Source: Mycobacterium sp. DL592 (lineage in GTDB: Bacteria > Actinomycetota > Actinomycetes > Mycobacteriales > Mycobacteriaceae). Taken from it: a stretch of 64,000 nucleotides of DNA. Below the pieces are notes generated by a model. It ran no database searches. It had not been told where the DNA came from and saw only the letters and a program-made list of their open reading frames with translations. The stretch is taken from assembly GCF_011694515.1 (NCBI RefSeq), contig NZ_CP050192.1, forward strand, positions 4,040,172 to 4,104,171. The letters run 5' to 3'. The position numbers and the translations under genes are program-made. The number at the start of each line of letters is the position of its first letter. Within the stretch, counting starts at the first letter, position 1. Below, piece after piece: positions 8,922 to 17,241 of this stretch.

Positions 8922-9923
8922 ATGTCGACAATCGTGCGCGCTCAAAACCATTTTCGGCTCGGTCTGATGTTCGCAGTCGGTTCGGCGTTCACGTTCGGCA
9001 TGTCGGGCCCCTTCGCCAAGGCACTGATGGGCGCCGGGTGGTCACCCACCGCCGCCGTGACCGCGCGACTGGCCGGCGGGGCCCTCGTCATGGCGATCTT
9101 CGCCACGATCGTCAAACCGGACTGGATCCGGGAAGCCCGCGACCACGCCCGCATCGTCATCGCCTACGGCCTGGTCCCGATCGCCGGCGCGCAGCTCTGC
9201 TACTACAACGCCGTCTCGCACCTGTCGGTCGGCGTGGCACTGCTGCTCGAGTACACCGCCCCGATCCTGGTCGTCGGCTGGATCTGGGGCACCACCCGGC
9301 GGCGCCCCCGGGGCCTGACCCTGGCCGGCGTCGGACTCGCGATCGCCGGCATCATGCTGGTGCTCAACGTGTTCTCCGGAGCCGCTCACATCAATGCCGC
9401 TGGGGTGGCGTGGGGTCTGGCCGCGGCGATCTGCGCGGCCTGCTACTTCATGATGTCCGACGAGGTCAGCGCCGACGGAAGCGGACTGAACTCGATCACC
9501 CTGTCGGCCGGCGGCCTGGTGGTCGGCGCCGTCGCCGTCGCCGCGCTGGGGCTGTCCGGCATCATGCCCCTGACCTTCACCGCCAATGACGCGGTCGTGG
9601 CAGGCATGACGGTGCCGTGGTATCTGCCGGTCATCATGCTCGCCGTCGTTGCGACCGCGATCGCCTACACCCTGGGCATCAGCGGCGTGGCCCGGCTGCG
9701 GCCGAGCTTCGCCTCGTTGGTCGGCCTCGGCGAGGTGCTCTTCGCCGTGCTGTCCGCCTGGGTACTGCTCGGCGAGTCGGTCACCGCGATGCAGGGCATC
9801 GGCGGGATCGTGGTGCTCCTCGGCCTCGCCCTGGCCCGCCAGGGCGACCGAAGCGCCGAGGTCACCGCCACCACGTGGCCCGACGGCGGGCCGATCGAAG
9901 AGATCGCCGCCGCCCGCACGTGA
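8922..9923 (+). CDS. EamA/DMT-family transporter
   Basis: 333 residues with about ten hydrophobic segments arranged as two EamA repeats of five (first about residues 12-145, second about 155-300), the drug/metabolite transporter layout. It starts MSTIVRAQNHFRLG after GGGGAGG. Such proteins export small metabolites or amino acids from the cytoplasm across the inner membrane; the substrate cannot be read from sequence. Conserved features include the glutamate-containing LLLEYTAPILV at the end of a helix and the equivalent GLGEVLFAVLSAW in the second half. It is probably controlled by the divergent CGNR regulator. Confidence 0.9.
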   Translation: MSTIVRAQNHFRLGLMFAVGSAFTFGMSGPFAKALMGAGWSPTAAVTARLAGGALVMAIFATIVKPDWIREARDHARIVIAYGLVPIAGAQLCYYNAVSHLSVGVALLLEYTAPILVVGWIWGTTRRRPRGLTLAGVGLAIAGIMLVLNVFSGAAHINAAGVAWGLAAAICAACYFMMSDEVSADGSGLNSITLSAGGLVVGAVAVAALGLSGIMPLTFTANDAVVAGMTVPWYLPVIMLAVVATAIAYTLGISGVARLRPSFASLVGLGEVLFAVLSAWVLLGESVTAMQGIGGIVVLLGLALARQGDRSAEVTATTWPDGGPIEEIAAART

Positions 9924-9964
9924 CCCGCGCACACGCGTCGGGAATGAAATTCGCTTAGCCTGCG

Positions 9965-9976
9965 TAACATTACGGC
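9965..9976 (+). promoter_or_regulatory. Leaderless-type -10 element of first cutinase gene
   Basis: TAACAT at 9965-9970 fits the mycobacterial TANNNT -10 consensus. It is followed by exactly six bases and then the GTG start at 9977, the spacing expected when transcription begins at the start codon. It lies in a short palindrome, CGTAA-CA-TTACG. No ribosome binding site is present, which agrees with leaderless translation. Confidence 0.55.
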
Positions 9977-10624
9977 GTGACGATCTCCCTTACCCTGCGC
10001 AGTGCCGCCGTTACCGCCCTGCTCGCCGGCGCCACGCTGGCCAGCCCGGCTGCCCTGCCCTCTGCGCTCGCCGACGGCTGCAGCGACATCCAGGTGGTGT
10101 TCGCCCGCGGCACCAGCGAACCACCGGGGATCGGCCGGGTCGGGCAGGCTTTCGTCGACTCGCTGCGCCGCAAAGTGGGCAACCGCTCGGTAGGGGTCTA
10201 TGCCGTCAACTACCCGGCCAGCTACGACTTCCTGGCCGCCGCCGACGGCGCCAACGACGCCAGCGCCTTCATCCAGAACGTCGTCAACACCTGCCCGAAC
10301 ACCAAGCTCGTCCTCGGCGGTTACTCCCAGGGCGCGGCCATCATCGACGTCATCACCTCGGTACCCTTCCCCGCCGTGGGATTCACCAACCCGCTGCCGC
10401 CCGAGGTGCCCGACCACGTCGCCGCCCTGGCGGTCTTCGGCAACCCGACCGCCAAGGTGGGCCTCCCACTCACCTCGAGCGCGGTCTACGGCCCCAAAGC
10501 CATCGACCTGTGCAACGTCGGTGACCCGGTGTGCTCGGACGGCAACGACGTTCCAGCGCATCGCGATTACAGCTCGACCGGAATGACGAGCCAGGCGGCG
10601 TCCTTCGTCGCAGGCCTGCTCTGA
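9977..10624 (+). CDS. Cutinase-family secreted esterase (1 of 3)
   Basis: 215 residues. A signal peptide (about residues 1-32, ending near ALA-DG) precedes a mature alpha/beta hydrolase of normal cutinase-like length. The oxyanion/entry motif VVFARGTSEPPG, nucleophile GGYSQGAA (S117), catalytic Asp in CNVGDPVC and His in PAHRDY are all present, with the usual disulfide cysteines. The family hydrolyses esters, lipids or short polyesters outside the cell or in the envelope. It heads a tandem of three related genes before truA; in M. tuberculosis two cutinase genes (Rv3451, Rv3452) occupy this place, so the neighbourhood is conserved. GTG start with no leader. Confidence 0.92.
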   Translation: MTISLTLRSAAVTALLAGATLASPAALPSALADGCSDIQVVFARGTSEPPGIGRVGQAFVDSLRRKVGNRSVGVYAVNYPASYDFLAAADGANDASAFIQNVVNTCPNTKLVLGGYSQGAAIIDVITSVPFPAVGFTNPLPPEVPDHVAALAVFGNPTAKVGLPLTSSAVYGPKAIDLCNVGDPVCSDGNDVPAHRDYSSTGMTSQAASFVAGLL

Positions 10625-10704
10625 GCGCGGGAAAGGGTTTTGGGTCGGGTGTTCAGGTGTGTGAGGATTAGCCGACTGTTCACGAACGAGGGGGTTGTTG
10701 GCGC

Positions 10705-11379
10705 ATGTCCCAGCCGCTCATAACGATTGCCCGCCGGTTCAGCGTTGCTGCGGCGGTGGTTACGGCCGCCACCGCCACCCTCGCCGGTACCGCCCCGACC
10801 GCTGCGGCCGACCCCTGCCCCGACGTGCAGGTCGTGTTCGCCCGCGGCACCAGCGAGCCCGCCGGTATCGGCCGCGTCGGCCAAGCTCTCACCGACACGC
10901 TGCAGGCCCAGCTCGGTGGCCGCACCATCGGCACCTACGCGGTGAACTACCCAGCCACCTACGACTTCCTGGCTGCCGCCGACGGTGCCACCGATGCGAC
11001 CAATCACATCCTCGCCACCGCAGCAGCCTGCCCGTCGACCCGGTTCGTCCTGGGCGGATACTCCCAGGGCGCCGCCGTGGTGGACATGCTGCTGGGCATA
11101 CCGCCGCTGGGCAACAAGATCGGCGACATCGGTTCGGCGCCGCCGCTGCCGTCCAGCGTGGCTGGCAAGGTCGCCGCCGTCGCGGTCTTCGGCAACCCGG
11201 CGGCCAAGTTCGGCAACCCGGTGTCGGCGGCGGGTGCACCGTTCGCCGGCAAGGGAATCGACCTGTGCAACGACGGCGATCCCATCTGCTCGCAGGGCCG
11301 CAATCCGTTCGCCCACACCGACTACGAGAGCGGCCCAATGCCCGGCGAGGCAGCGGGCTTCATCGCCGGCCTGCTGTAG
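10705..11379 (+). CDS. Cutinase-family secreted esterase (2 of 3)
   Basis: 224 residues from an ATG preceded by GAGGGGG. Signal peptide of about 36 residues ending at AAA-DP, then the cutinase fold. Full catalytic set: VVFARGTSEPAG, GGYSQGAAV, CNDGDPIC and FAHTDY. It is closest to the first copy in the tandem, including the shared DFLAAADGA loop, so it looks like a duplication. Unlike its neighbours it has a leader and a ribosome binding site. Expected to be a periplasmic or secreted carboxylesterase or lipase. Confidence 0.92.
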   Translation: MSQPLITIARRFSVAAAVVTAATATLAGTAPTAAADPCPDVQVVFARGTSEPAGIGRVGQALTDTLQAQLGGRTIGTYAVNYPATYDFLAAADGATDATNHILATAAACPSTRFVLGGYSQGAAVVDMLLGIPPLGNKIGDIGSAPPLPSSVAGKVAAVAVFGNPAAKFGNPVSAAGAPFAGKGIDLCNDGDPICSQGRNPFAHTDYESGPMPGEAAGFIAGLL

Positions 11380-11419
11380 CGCCGCATTTATTTGCTGATG
11401 AGCCACCTCGGGCCTCACG

Positions 11420-11431
11420 TACCATGGCGCT
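11420..11431 (+). promoter_or_regulatory. Leaderless-type -10 element of third cutinase gene
   Basis: TACCAT at 11420-11425 matches TANNNT, followed by six bases and the ATG at 11432; there is no ribosome binding site. Same arrangement as at 9965. Confidence 0.5.
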
Positions 11432-12121
11432 ATGCACAGTAAGCGGCTCTTCAACGGCGTGATGGCGGTGTTTTCCGCTGCGGCTGTGATGTTGCTCGCG
11501 CCTGTGGTGTCACCGTGGGATTCGGCGGCCCCACTACCCACTGCCAGCGCCGCCCCCTGTCCGGACGTCGAGGTGGTCTTCGCCCGCGGACGTTTCGAGC
11601 CGCCGGGCACCGGCCGGATCGGGCAGGCGTTCGTCGACGCCCTGCGTTCCAAGACGTCCAGGAACGTGGGCTTCTATGCGGTGAACTACCCCGCCGACTA
11701 CCAGGTTGACCTCGGCGCCAACGACATGAGCAAGCACATCCAGTACATGGCCAACAACTGCCCCAATACCCGGCTGGTGCTCGGCGGATACTCCCTGGGC
11801 GCGGCGGTCACCGACCTGGTTCTGGCTTCGCCGTCGCCAGTGTTCGGATACAACAATCCGCTGCCGCTGGGGATGGACGGCCACGTCGCCGCGGTGGCGT
11901 TGTTCGGCAACGGCACCCGCAAGGTGTTCGGGCCGGTCTCAGATGTCAGCCCGCTGTGGGGCGACAAGACGATCGACATGTGCACGCCGGACGATCCGAT
12001 CTGCAGCGACAACATGAACCCGGAAACCTGGGTCGATAACTGGAATTCTCATCTGCAGGCCGCCTACATCGACTCCGGATTGGTCGACCAGGCCGCAAGT
12101 TTCGTGGCCGGCAAGCTCTGA
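11432..12121 (+). CDS. Cutinase-like protein with altered oxyanion hole (3 of 3)
   Basis: 229 residues with an N-terminal signal sequence (about 1-39) and the cutinase fold. The serine is kept in GGYSLGAA, the Asp in CTPDDPIC, and a His appears in NSHLQAAY, displaced by several extra residues compared with the two upstream paralogues. Two positions that normally supply oxyanion-hole side chains are changed: GTSE has become GRFE, and the Gln after the nucleophile (GYSQG) is Leu. The DFLAAADGA loop is also shortened. It may therefore have weak, altered or no esterase activity. It ends directly against the convergent truA stop. Confidence 0.85.
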   Translation: MHSKRLFNGVMAVFSAAAVMLLAPVVSPWDSAAPLPTASAAPCPDVEVVFARGRFEPPGTGRIGQAFVDALRSKTSRNVGFYAVNYPADYQVDLGANDMSKHIQYMANNCPNTRLVLGGYSLGAAVTDLVLASPSPVFGYNNPLPLGMDGHVAAVALFGNGTRKVFGPVSDVSPLWGDKTIDMCTPDDPICSDNMNPETWVDNWNSHLQAAYIDSGLVDQAASFVAGKL

Positions 12122-13051
12122 TCAGATCGTTCGCAGATCGCGGGTGATCGCGATCCGCGCCGCCAGCTCGTCATCGGGCGGATAGTCCACCTTGACCAGG
12201 GTGAGTCCGCGGGCCGGTGCGGCCGCGAAGTCACTGGAGCGCGCCGACGCCTCCAACAGTGTTGCGCACCAGCCGGGTTCGCGTCGTCCCTCCCCCACCG
12301 CCAGCAGCGCTCCCACCAGTGAGCGCACCATCGACCAGCAGAACGCGTCGGCGGTGACGAAGGCCGTCACCATGTCGCCCTCGCTCTCCCAGTCCAGCCG
12401 CTGAAGGTCACGGATCGTGGTGGCACCGGGACGGTGGCGACAGAATGCCGCGAAATCATGCAGCCCCACCAGGTCGCGAGACGCACTGGCCATCGCCGCG
12501 ATATCCAGGCGGCGCGGCCACGGTGTCACATACCGCGCCAGCTGCGGGTCGACGCCGTAGGGGGCCAACGAGATCCGGTAGACGTAGTGGCGGCGCAGGG
12601 CCGAGAACCTGGCGTCGAAACCGGCTGGTGCGCGGGTGATCTCGCGTACCCGGACGTCCTCGGGCAGGAACCGGGCCAATCTGCGGACCAGCGGCAGGAA
12701 CTCCGGAGCCGCCCCGGCGGCGACACCGGCTCGAGCATCGCCATTCCGCCAATGACGCGGATAGGCATGCTCGAGAGCGTCGGCCGGGACGTCGACGTGG
12801 GCGACCTGCCCGGTGGCGTGTACCCCACTGTCGGTGCGGCCCGCGGCGACCAACCGCACCGGCTCCCGGAACACCGTCGACAGCGACTCCTCAAGGACTC
12901 CGGCGACGGTACGGTGCCCGTCCTGCGTCGCCCAGCCGGTGAAAGCGGTTCCGTCGTAAGCGATATCGAGCCGCAGACGGACTGGGCGAGCGGAGCGAGG
13001 GGATAAAACGACGTGCCCGCCACCGGTATCGGTGGCGGGCACGTTCGTCAT
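12122..13051 (-). CDS. truA: tRNA pseudouridine synthase A
   Basis: 309 residues from an ATG at 13051; a GTG at 13042 is an alternative. The longer open frame reaching 13192 lies inside rplQ and is discarded. The TruA core begins at [16 protein letters not shown], with the catalytic aspartate in [11 protein letters not shown]. It converts uridines 38-40 of tRNA anticodon arms to pseudouridine. The enzyme is normally about 270-300 residues, so only the first 20 or so residues are non-core. Only seven bases separate it from the rplQ stop, and a perfect hairpin terminator (13012-13043) lies within its first codons, so truA probably depends on readthrough from the rpoA-rplQ transcript. Confidence 0.93.
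   Translation of the reverse strand: MTNVPATDTGGGHVVLSPRSARPVRLRLDIAYDGTAFTGWATQDGHRTVAGVLEESLSTVFREPVRLVAAGRTDSGVHATGQVAHVDVPADALEHAYPRHWRNGDARAGVAAGAAPEFLPLVRRLARFLPEDVRVREITRAPAGFDARFSALRRHYVYRISLAPYGVDPQLARYVTPWPRRLDIAAMASASRDLVGLHDFAAFCRHRPGATTIRDLQRLDWESEGDMVTAFVTADAFCWSMVRSLVGALLAVGEGRREPGWCATLLEASARSSDFAAAPARGLTLVKVDYPPDDELAARIAITRDLRTI
13005..13043 (-). terminator. Rho-independent-type terminator after rplQ, overlapping truA 5' end
   Basis: Perfect 14-bp inverted repeat at 13012-13025 and 13030-13043 with a 4-base loop. On the minus strand it is followed by a T-rich stretch containing TTTTA. It lies 16 bases after the rplQ stop codon and inside the annotated start of truA. Confidence 0.75.
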
Positions 13052-13058
13052 CACATCA

Positions 13059-13664
13059 TCAGGACTTGTCAGTGTCCGAATCCTCGGCGGACTCGGCGGC
13101 CTGCTCCTCGGCGACCTCGTCAGCGGCCTCGGCGGTCTGAGCGTCGGCGATGCCGGCGTCTTCTGCCTCGACGGCTTCGATGCTTTCGACATCGGGGCCG
13201 ACCGCTTCCTCGGGCTCGACCGCGGCCTGCGGCGCGGCCGCGGCAGCGACCGGCGCCGCCTTCTTGGCGGCGGACTTGGCAGCCCGGGTTGCCTCAGACG
13301 TCACCGTCTTCTCCCGGACCAGTTCGATGACGGCCATCGGGGCGTTGTCGCCCTTGCGTGCCTCCACCTTGATGATCCGGGTGTAGCCGCCCTCGCGATC
13401 GGCGAAGAACGGGCCGATCTCGGCGAACAGCGCGTGCACGACGTCCTTGTCGCGGATCTTCTTCATCACTTCACGCCGGTTGTGCAGCGTGCCCTTCTTG
13501 GCGTGGGTGATGAGCTTCTCGGCGTAGGGACGCAACGCCCGCGCCTTGGGCTCGGTCGTCTTGATGCGGCCGTGCTCGAACAGCGACGTGGCCAGGTTGG
13601 CCAGGAGCGCCTTCTGGTGCGAGGACGACCCGCCGAGGCGAGGTCCCTTAGTGGGCTTGGGCAT
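13059..13664 (-). CDS. rplQ: 50S ribosomal protein L17 (bL17)
   Basis: 201 residues. The conserved bL17 core occupies about residues 1-120 ([36 protein letters not shown]). It is followed by an Ala/Glu/Asp-rich acidic tail of about 80 residues, the actinobacterial-type extension. The start has TAGGAGAAG upstream. It is the last ribosomal gene of the infA-rpoA operon, 89 bases after rpoA, and is followed by a hairpin terminator. L17 binds 23S rRNA near the exit tunnel. Confidence 0.97.
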   Translation of the reverse strand: MPKPTKGPRLGGSSSHQKALLANLATSLFEHGRIKTTEPKARALRPYAEKLITHAKKGTLHNRREVMKKIRDKDVVHALFAEIGPFFADREGGYTRIIKVEARKGDNAPMAVIELVREKTVTSEATRAAKSAAKKAAPVAAAAAPQAAVEPEEAVGPDVESIEAVEAEDAGIADAQTAEAADEVAEEQAAESAEDSDTDKS

Positions 13665-13753
13665 TGCGACTTCTCCTAAATGGGGCCGGCCCCCGTATCA
13701 GGTAGGACCGGGACGGACTTCGGGCGGGCGTAGCCGGGTGGGCAACGACCTTG

Positions 13754-14812
<1,059 letters not shown>

Positions 14813-14854
14813 CTATCTCCTTCTCGGCACCCGCTATTTGATGCCGTTAGGTGA

Positions 14855-14878
14855 TCTGCCGGACGGATGTCCGGCAGA
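14855..14878 (-). other. Intercistronic hairpin between rpsD and rpoA
   Basis: Perfect 10-bp inverted repeat with a 4-base loop, five bases after the rpsD stop codon on the transcribed strand. No T tract follows, so it is more likely an RNA processing or stability element, or an S4 autoregulatory site, than a terminator. Confidence 0.45.
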
Positions 14879-14883
14879 CGTCT

Positions 14884-15489
14884 TTACTTCGAGTAGTACT
14901 CGACGATGAGCTGCTCGGCGAGCGGGACCTGGATCTGCTCGCGAGTGGGCAACTGGTGCACGAGGATTCGCTGACGCTCCCCGACAACCTGGAGCCACCC
15001 GGGGATCGGGCGCTCGCCGGCGGTCTGCCGGGCCACCTCGAACGGCAGGGTGTTCAGCGACTTGTCCTTGACGTCGATGATGTCGTACTGCGACACCCGA
15101 TAACTCGGGATGTTCACCTTGACACCGTTGACGGTGAAGTGACCGTGGCTGACCAGCTGGCGGGCCATCCGGCGGGTACGCGCCAGACCGGCGCGGTACA
15201 CGACGTTGTCCAGCCGGCTCTCCAGGATCTGCAGCAGGTTCTCGCCCGTCTTACCCGAGTGCCGCGAGGCCTCTTCGTAGTACTTGCGGAACTGCTTCTC
15301 CATGACGCCGTAGGTGAAGCGGGCCTTCTGCTTCTCCTGCAGCTGCTGGCGGTATTCGCTCTCCTTGATCCGCGCGCGGCCGTGCTGGCCGGGCGGGTAG
15401 GGGCGCTTCTCGAACGACTGATCGCCACCGACGAGGTCGACGCCGAGACGGCGCGACTTGCGGGTGACAGGTCCGGTATAACGAGCCAT
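14884..15489 (-). CDS. rpsD: 30S ribosomal protein S4 (uS4)
   Basis: 201 residues, MARYTGPVTRKSRRLGVDLV, normal length. The S4 RNA-binding domain is at about residues 90-155 (SRLDNVVYRAGLARTRRMAR). There is no zinc-binding cysteine cluster in the N-terminus, i.e. the C-minus form. Start preceded by GGAGGATCTG. S4 nucleates 16S rRNA folding and in other bacteria represses its own operon. Sits between rpsK and rpoA. Confidence 0.98.
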   Translation of the reverse strand: MARYTGPVTRKSRRLGVDLVGGDQSFEKRPYPPGQHGRARIKESEYRQQLQEKQKARFTYGVMEKQFRKYYEEASRHSGKTGENLLQILESRLDNVVYRAGLARTRRMARQLVSHGHFTVNGVKVNIPSYRVSQYDIIDVKDKSLNTLPFEVARQTAGERPIPGWLQVVGERQRILVHQLPTREQIQVPLAEQLIVEYYSK

Positions 15490-15503
15490 TTGTCAGATCC
15501 TCC

Positions 15504-15920
15504 CTAGACCCGGCGCCGCTTGGGCGGACGGCAGCCGTTGTGCGGCTGCGGAGTGACGTCGGAAATAGCGCCAACCTCGAGGCCGGCAGCCTGCAGCGAA
15601 CGGATCGCCGTCTCGCGGCCCGAACCCGGGCCCTTGACGAACACGTCGACCTTCTTCACACCGTGCTCCTGGGCCTTGCGGGCCGCATTCTCGGCAGCCA
15701 GCTGCGCGGCGAACGGAGTCGACTTGCGCGAGCCCTTGAAGCCGACGTGGCCGGACGACGCCCATGCGATGACGTTGCCCTGCGGATCGGTGATCGAGAC
15801 GATCGTGTTGTTGAACGTGCTCTTGATGTGAGCGGCGCCGTGCGGGACGTTCTTCTTTTCCCTGCGGCGGGTCTTCTGCCCCTTCTTGGGAGCAGCGCCA
15901 CCCTTCTTTGCTTGTGCCAT
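15504..15920 (-). CDS. rpsK: 30S ribosomal protein S11 (uS11)
   Basis: 138 residues, with a basic N-terminal extension ([20 protein letters not shown]). The core contains [20 protein letters not shown] and ends in the highly conserved [20 protein letters not shown] tail (here [16 protein letters not shown]). It forms part of the platform near the mRNA exit. Six bases separate it from rpsM. Confidence 0.98.
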   Translation of the reverse strand: MAQAKKGGAAPKKGQKTRRREKKNVPHGAAHIKSTFNNTIVSITDPQGNVIAWASSGHVGFKGSRKSTPFAAQLAAENAARKAQEHGVKKVDVFVKGPGSGRETAIRSLQAAGLEVGAISDVTPQPHNGCRPPKRRRV

Positions 15921-15926
15921 CCGGGA

Positions 15927-16304
15927 TTACCTGGCCTTCTTCTTGCCGGCGATGGTGCGCTTGGGGCCCTTGCGGGTACGCGCATTGGTCTTGGTCCGCT
16001 GGCCACGCACCGGCAGGCCACGGCGGTGCCGCAGACCCTGGTAGCAGCCGATTTCGATCTTGCGGCGGATGTCGGCCTGAACCTCGCGGCGCAGGTCACC
16101 CTCCACCTTGAGATCGTTGCCCTCGATGTACTCGCGAAGCTGGGTCACCTGATCGTCGGTGAGGTCCTTGCTGCGCAGATCCCGGTCGATACCGGTCGCC
16201 GCAAGGATTTCCTGCGAGCGGGTACGGCCAATGCCGTAGATATAGGTCAGCGCGATCTCCATGCGCTTGTCGCGCGGGAGATCAACGCCCATGAGACGTG
16301 CCAT
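15927..16304 (-). CDS. rpsM: 30S ribosomal protein S13 (uS13)
   Basis: 125 residues from the ATG at 16304 ([20 protein letters not shown]); the open frame runs further upstream but without homology. It contains the H2TH region ([20 protein letters not shown]) and the basic C-terminal tail ([20 protein letters not shown]) that reaches the decoding site. Contacts 16S rRNA, S19 and the 50S subunit. A 201-base gap separates it from rpmJ. Confidence 0.97.
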   Translation of the reverse strand: MARLMGVDLPRDKRMEIALTYIYGIGRTRSQEILAATGIDRDLRSKDLTDDQVTQLREYIEGNDLKVEGDLRREVQADIRRKIEIGCYQGLRHRRGLPVRGQRTKTNARTRKGPKRTIAGKKKAR

Positions 16305-16505
16305 CAGGCAGTGATTCCTTCTTCTATGCGGAGGTCTGTTCCCAGTCCGTTCCCGACGGCGTCGGGGCCCGGCCTCCGTCCGGGCGTGGCCAGACAGCAC
16401 TGATTCGTCTTTTTCGGCGCTGACGCGCCACTCTGCCTGGTGGTACTGGGAGGTCTGCATTCAGTTGTGGGTACTGCTCGTTGCCGCTCAAGCGGCGACA
16501 GGGTG
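16305..16505. other. Untranslated spacer between rpmJ and rpsM
   Basis: 201 bases with no supported gene. It holds short GC-rich inverted repeats (for example CCCGAC-GGC-GTCGGG) of uncertain meaning. It is unusually long for this otherwise compact operon. Confidence 0.5.
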
Positions 16506-16619
16506 TTAGCCCTGACGCTGCTTGTGGCGCGGATCAGTGCAGATCACCATGACCCGCCCATGCCGGCGGATCACCCTGCACTTGTCGCAGATCGGCTTGA
16601 CGCTCGGGTTCACCTTCAC
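16506..16619 (-). CDS. rpmJ: 50S ribosomal protein L36 (bL36)
   Basis: 37 residues from a GTG at 16619 to a TAA at 16506. Sequence starts [20 protein letters not shown] and ends DPRHKQRQG, the full-length family. The zinc-ribbon ligands are present: Cys11, Cys14, Cys27 and His33, so this is the zinc-containing C-plus form. It lies between infA and rpsM as in other mycobacteria. Confidence 0.96.
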   Translation of the reverse strand: MKVNPSVKPICDKCRVIRRHGRVMVICTDPRHKQRQG

Positions 16620-16714
16620 GGCTCGTTGATCCTTCTAGTTCTCGGTGTTGTCAGTTAGTGCTGGTCGCCGTCGAGGCGCACGGGCCTGGTTGGTAGTGAC
16701 CGTTGTGCTCGTCG

Positions 16715-16936
16715 CTACTTGTACCGGTACACAATGCGACCCCGGGTCAGGTCGTAGGGAGACAACTCCACCACTACCCGGTCCTCGGGAAGGATGCGGA
16801 TGTAGTGCTGCCGCATCTTGCCGCTGATGTGAGCGAGCACCTTGTGTCCGTTCTCCAGCTCAATGCGAAACATCGCATTGGGCAGGGGCTCGACCACGCG
16901 GCCCTCGACCTCGATGGCACCGTCTTTCTTGGCCAT
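16715..16936 (-). CDS. infA: Translation initiation factor IF-1
   Basis: 73 residues, normal length, a single S1/OB-fold ([40 protein letters not shown]). It occupies the ribosomal A site during initiation and assists IF-2 and IF-3. ATG preceded by GAGAGGTT. First gene of the operon running through rplQ; promoter proposed at 17101-17129. Confidence 0.98.
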   Translation of the reverse strand: MAKKDGAIEVEGRVVEPLPNAMFRIELENGHKVLAHISGKMRQHYIRILPEDRVVVELSPYDLTRGRIVYRYK

Positions 16937-17100
16937 AACCTCTCAGATCCTGCTTTGTCGGTTCTGTCCGCATCCGCCGCTCGCGCGACTGACCCGCACA
17001 GTTCGGGCAGCCTTCGCCCCGACTGCAAAACGTGAGCCGGTGACAGGAAATTCCAGGACTGGGCACGCAAGAGTCGGCGCGATCACCGCACCGTTGGTCT

Positions 17101-17129
17101 ACGATACCCGTTTCCGGGCGCTACTCCAA
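17101..17129 (-). promoter_or_regulatory. Putative sigma-A promoter of the infA operon
   Basis: On the minus strand TTGGAG (17129-17124) and TATCGT (17106-17101) are separated by exactly 17 bases. The expected start near 17094 would give a leader of roughly 158 bases before infA. The rest of the 305-base gap 16937-17241 has no other recognisable element. Confidence 0.6.
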
Positions 17130-17241
17130 AACGCGTGCTGCGCCGATCACCACAGCCTAATGCGCAGGTGAACGCAGCGCGACAGGAACCGGACGAAGCC
17201 AAGCCCATCCTAAATAGGACTGGACGCGGAGCGCATACTGG

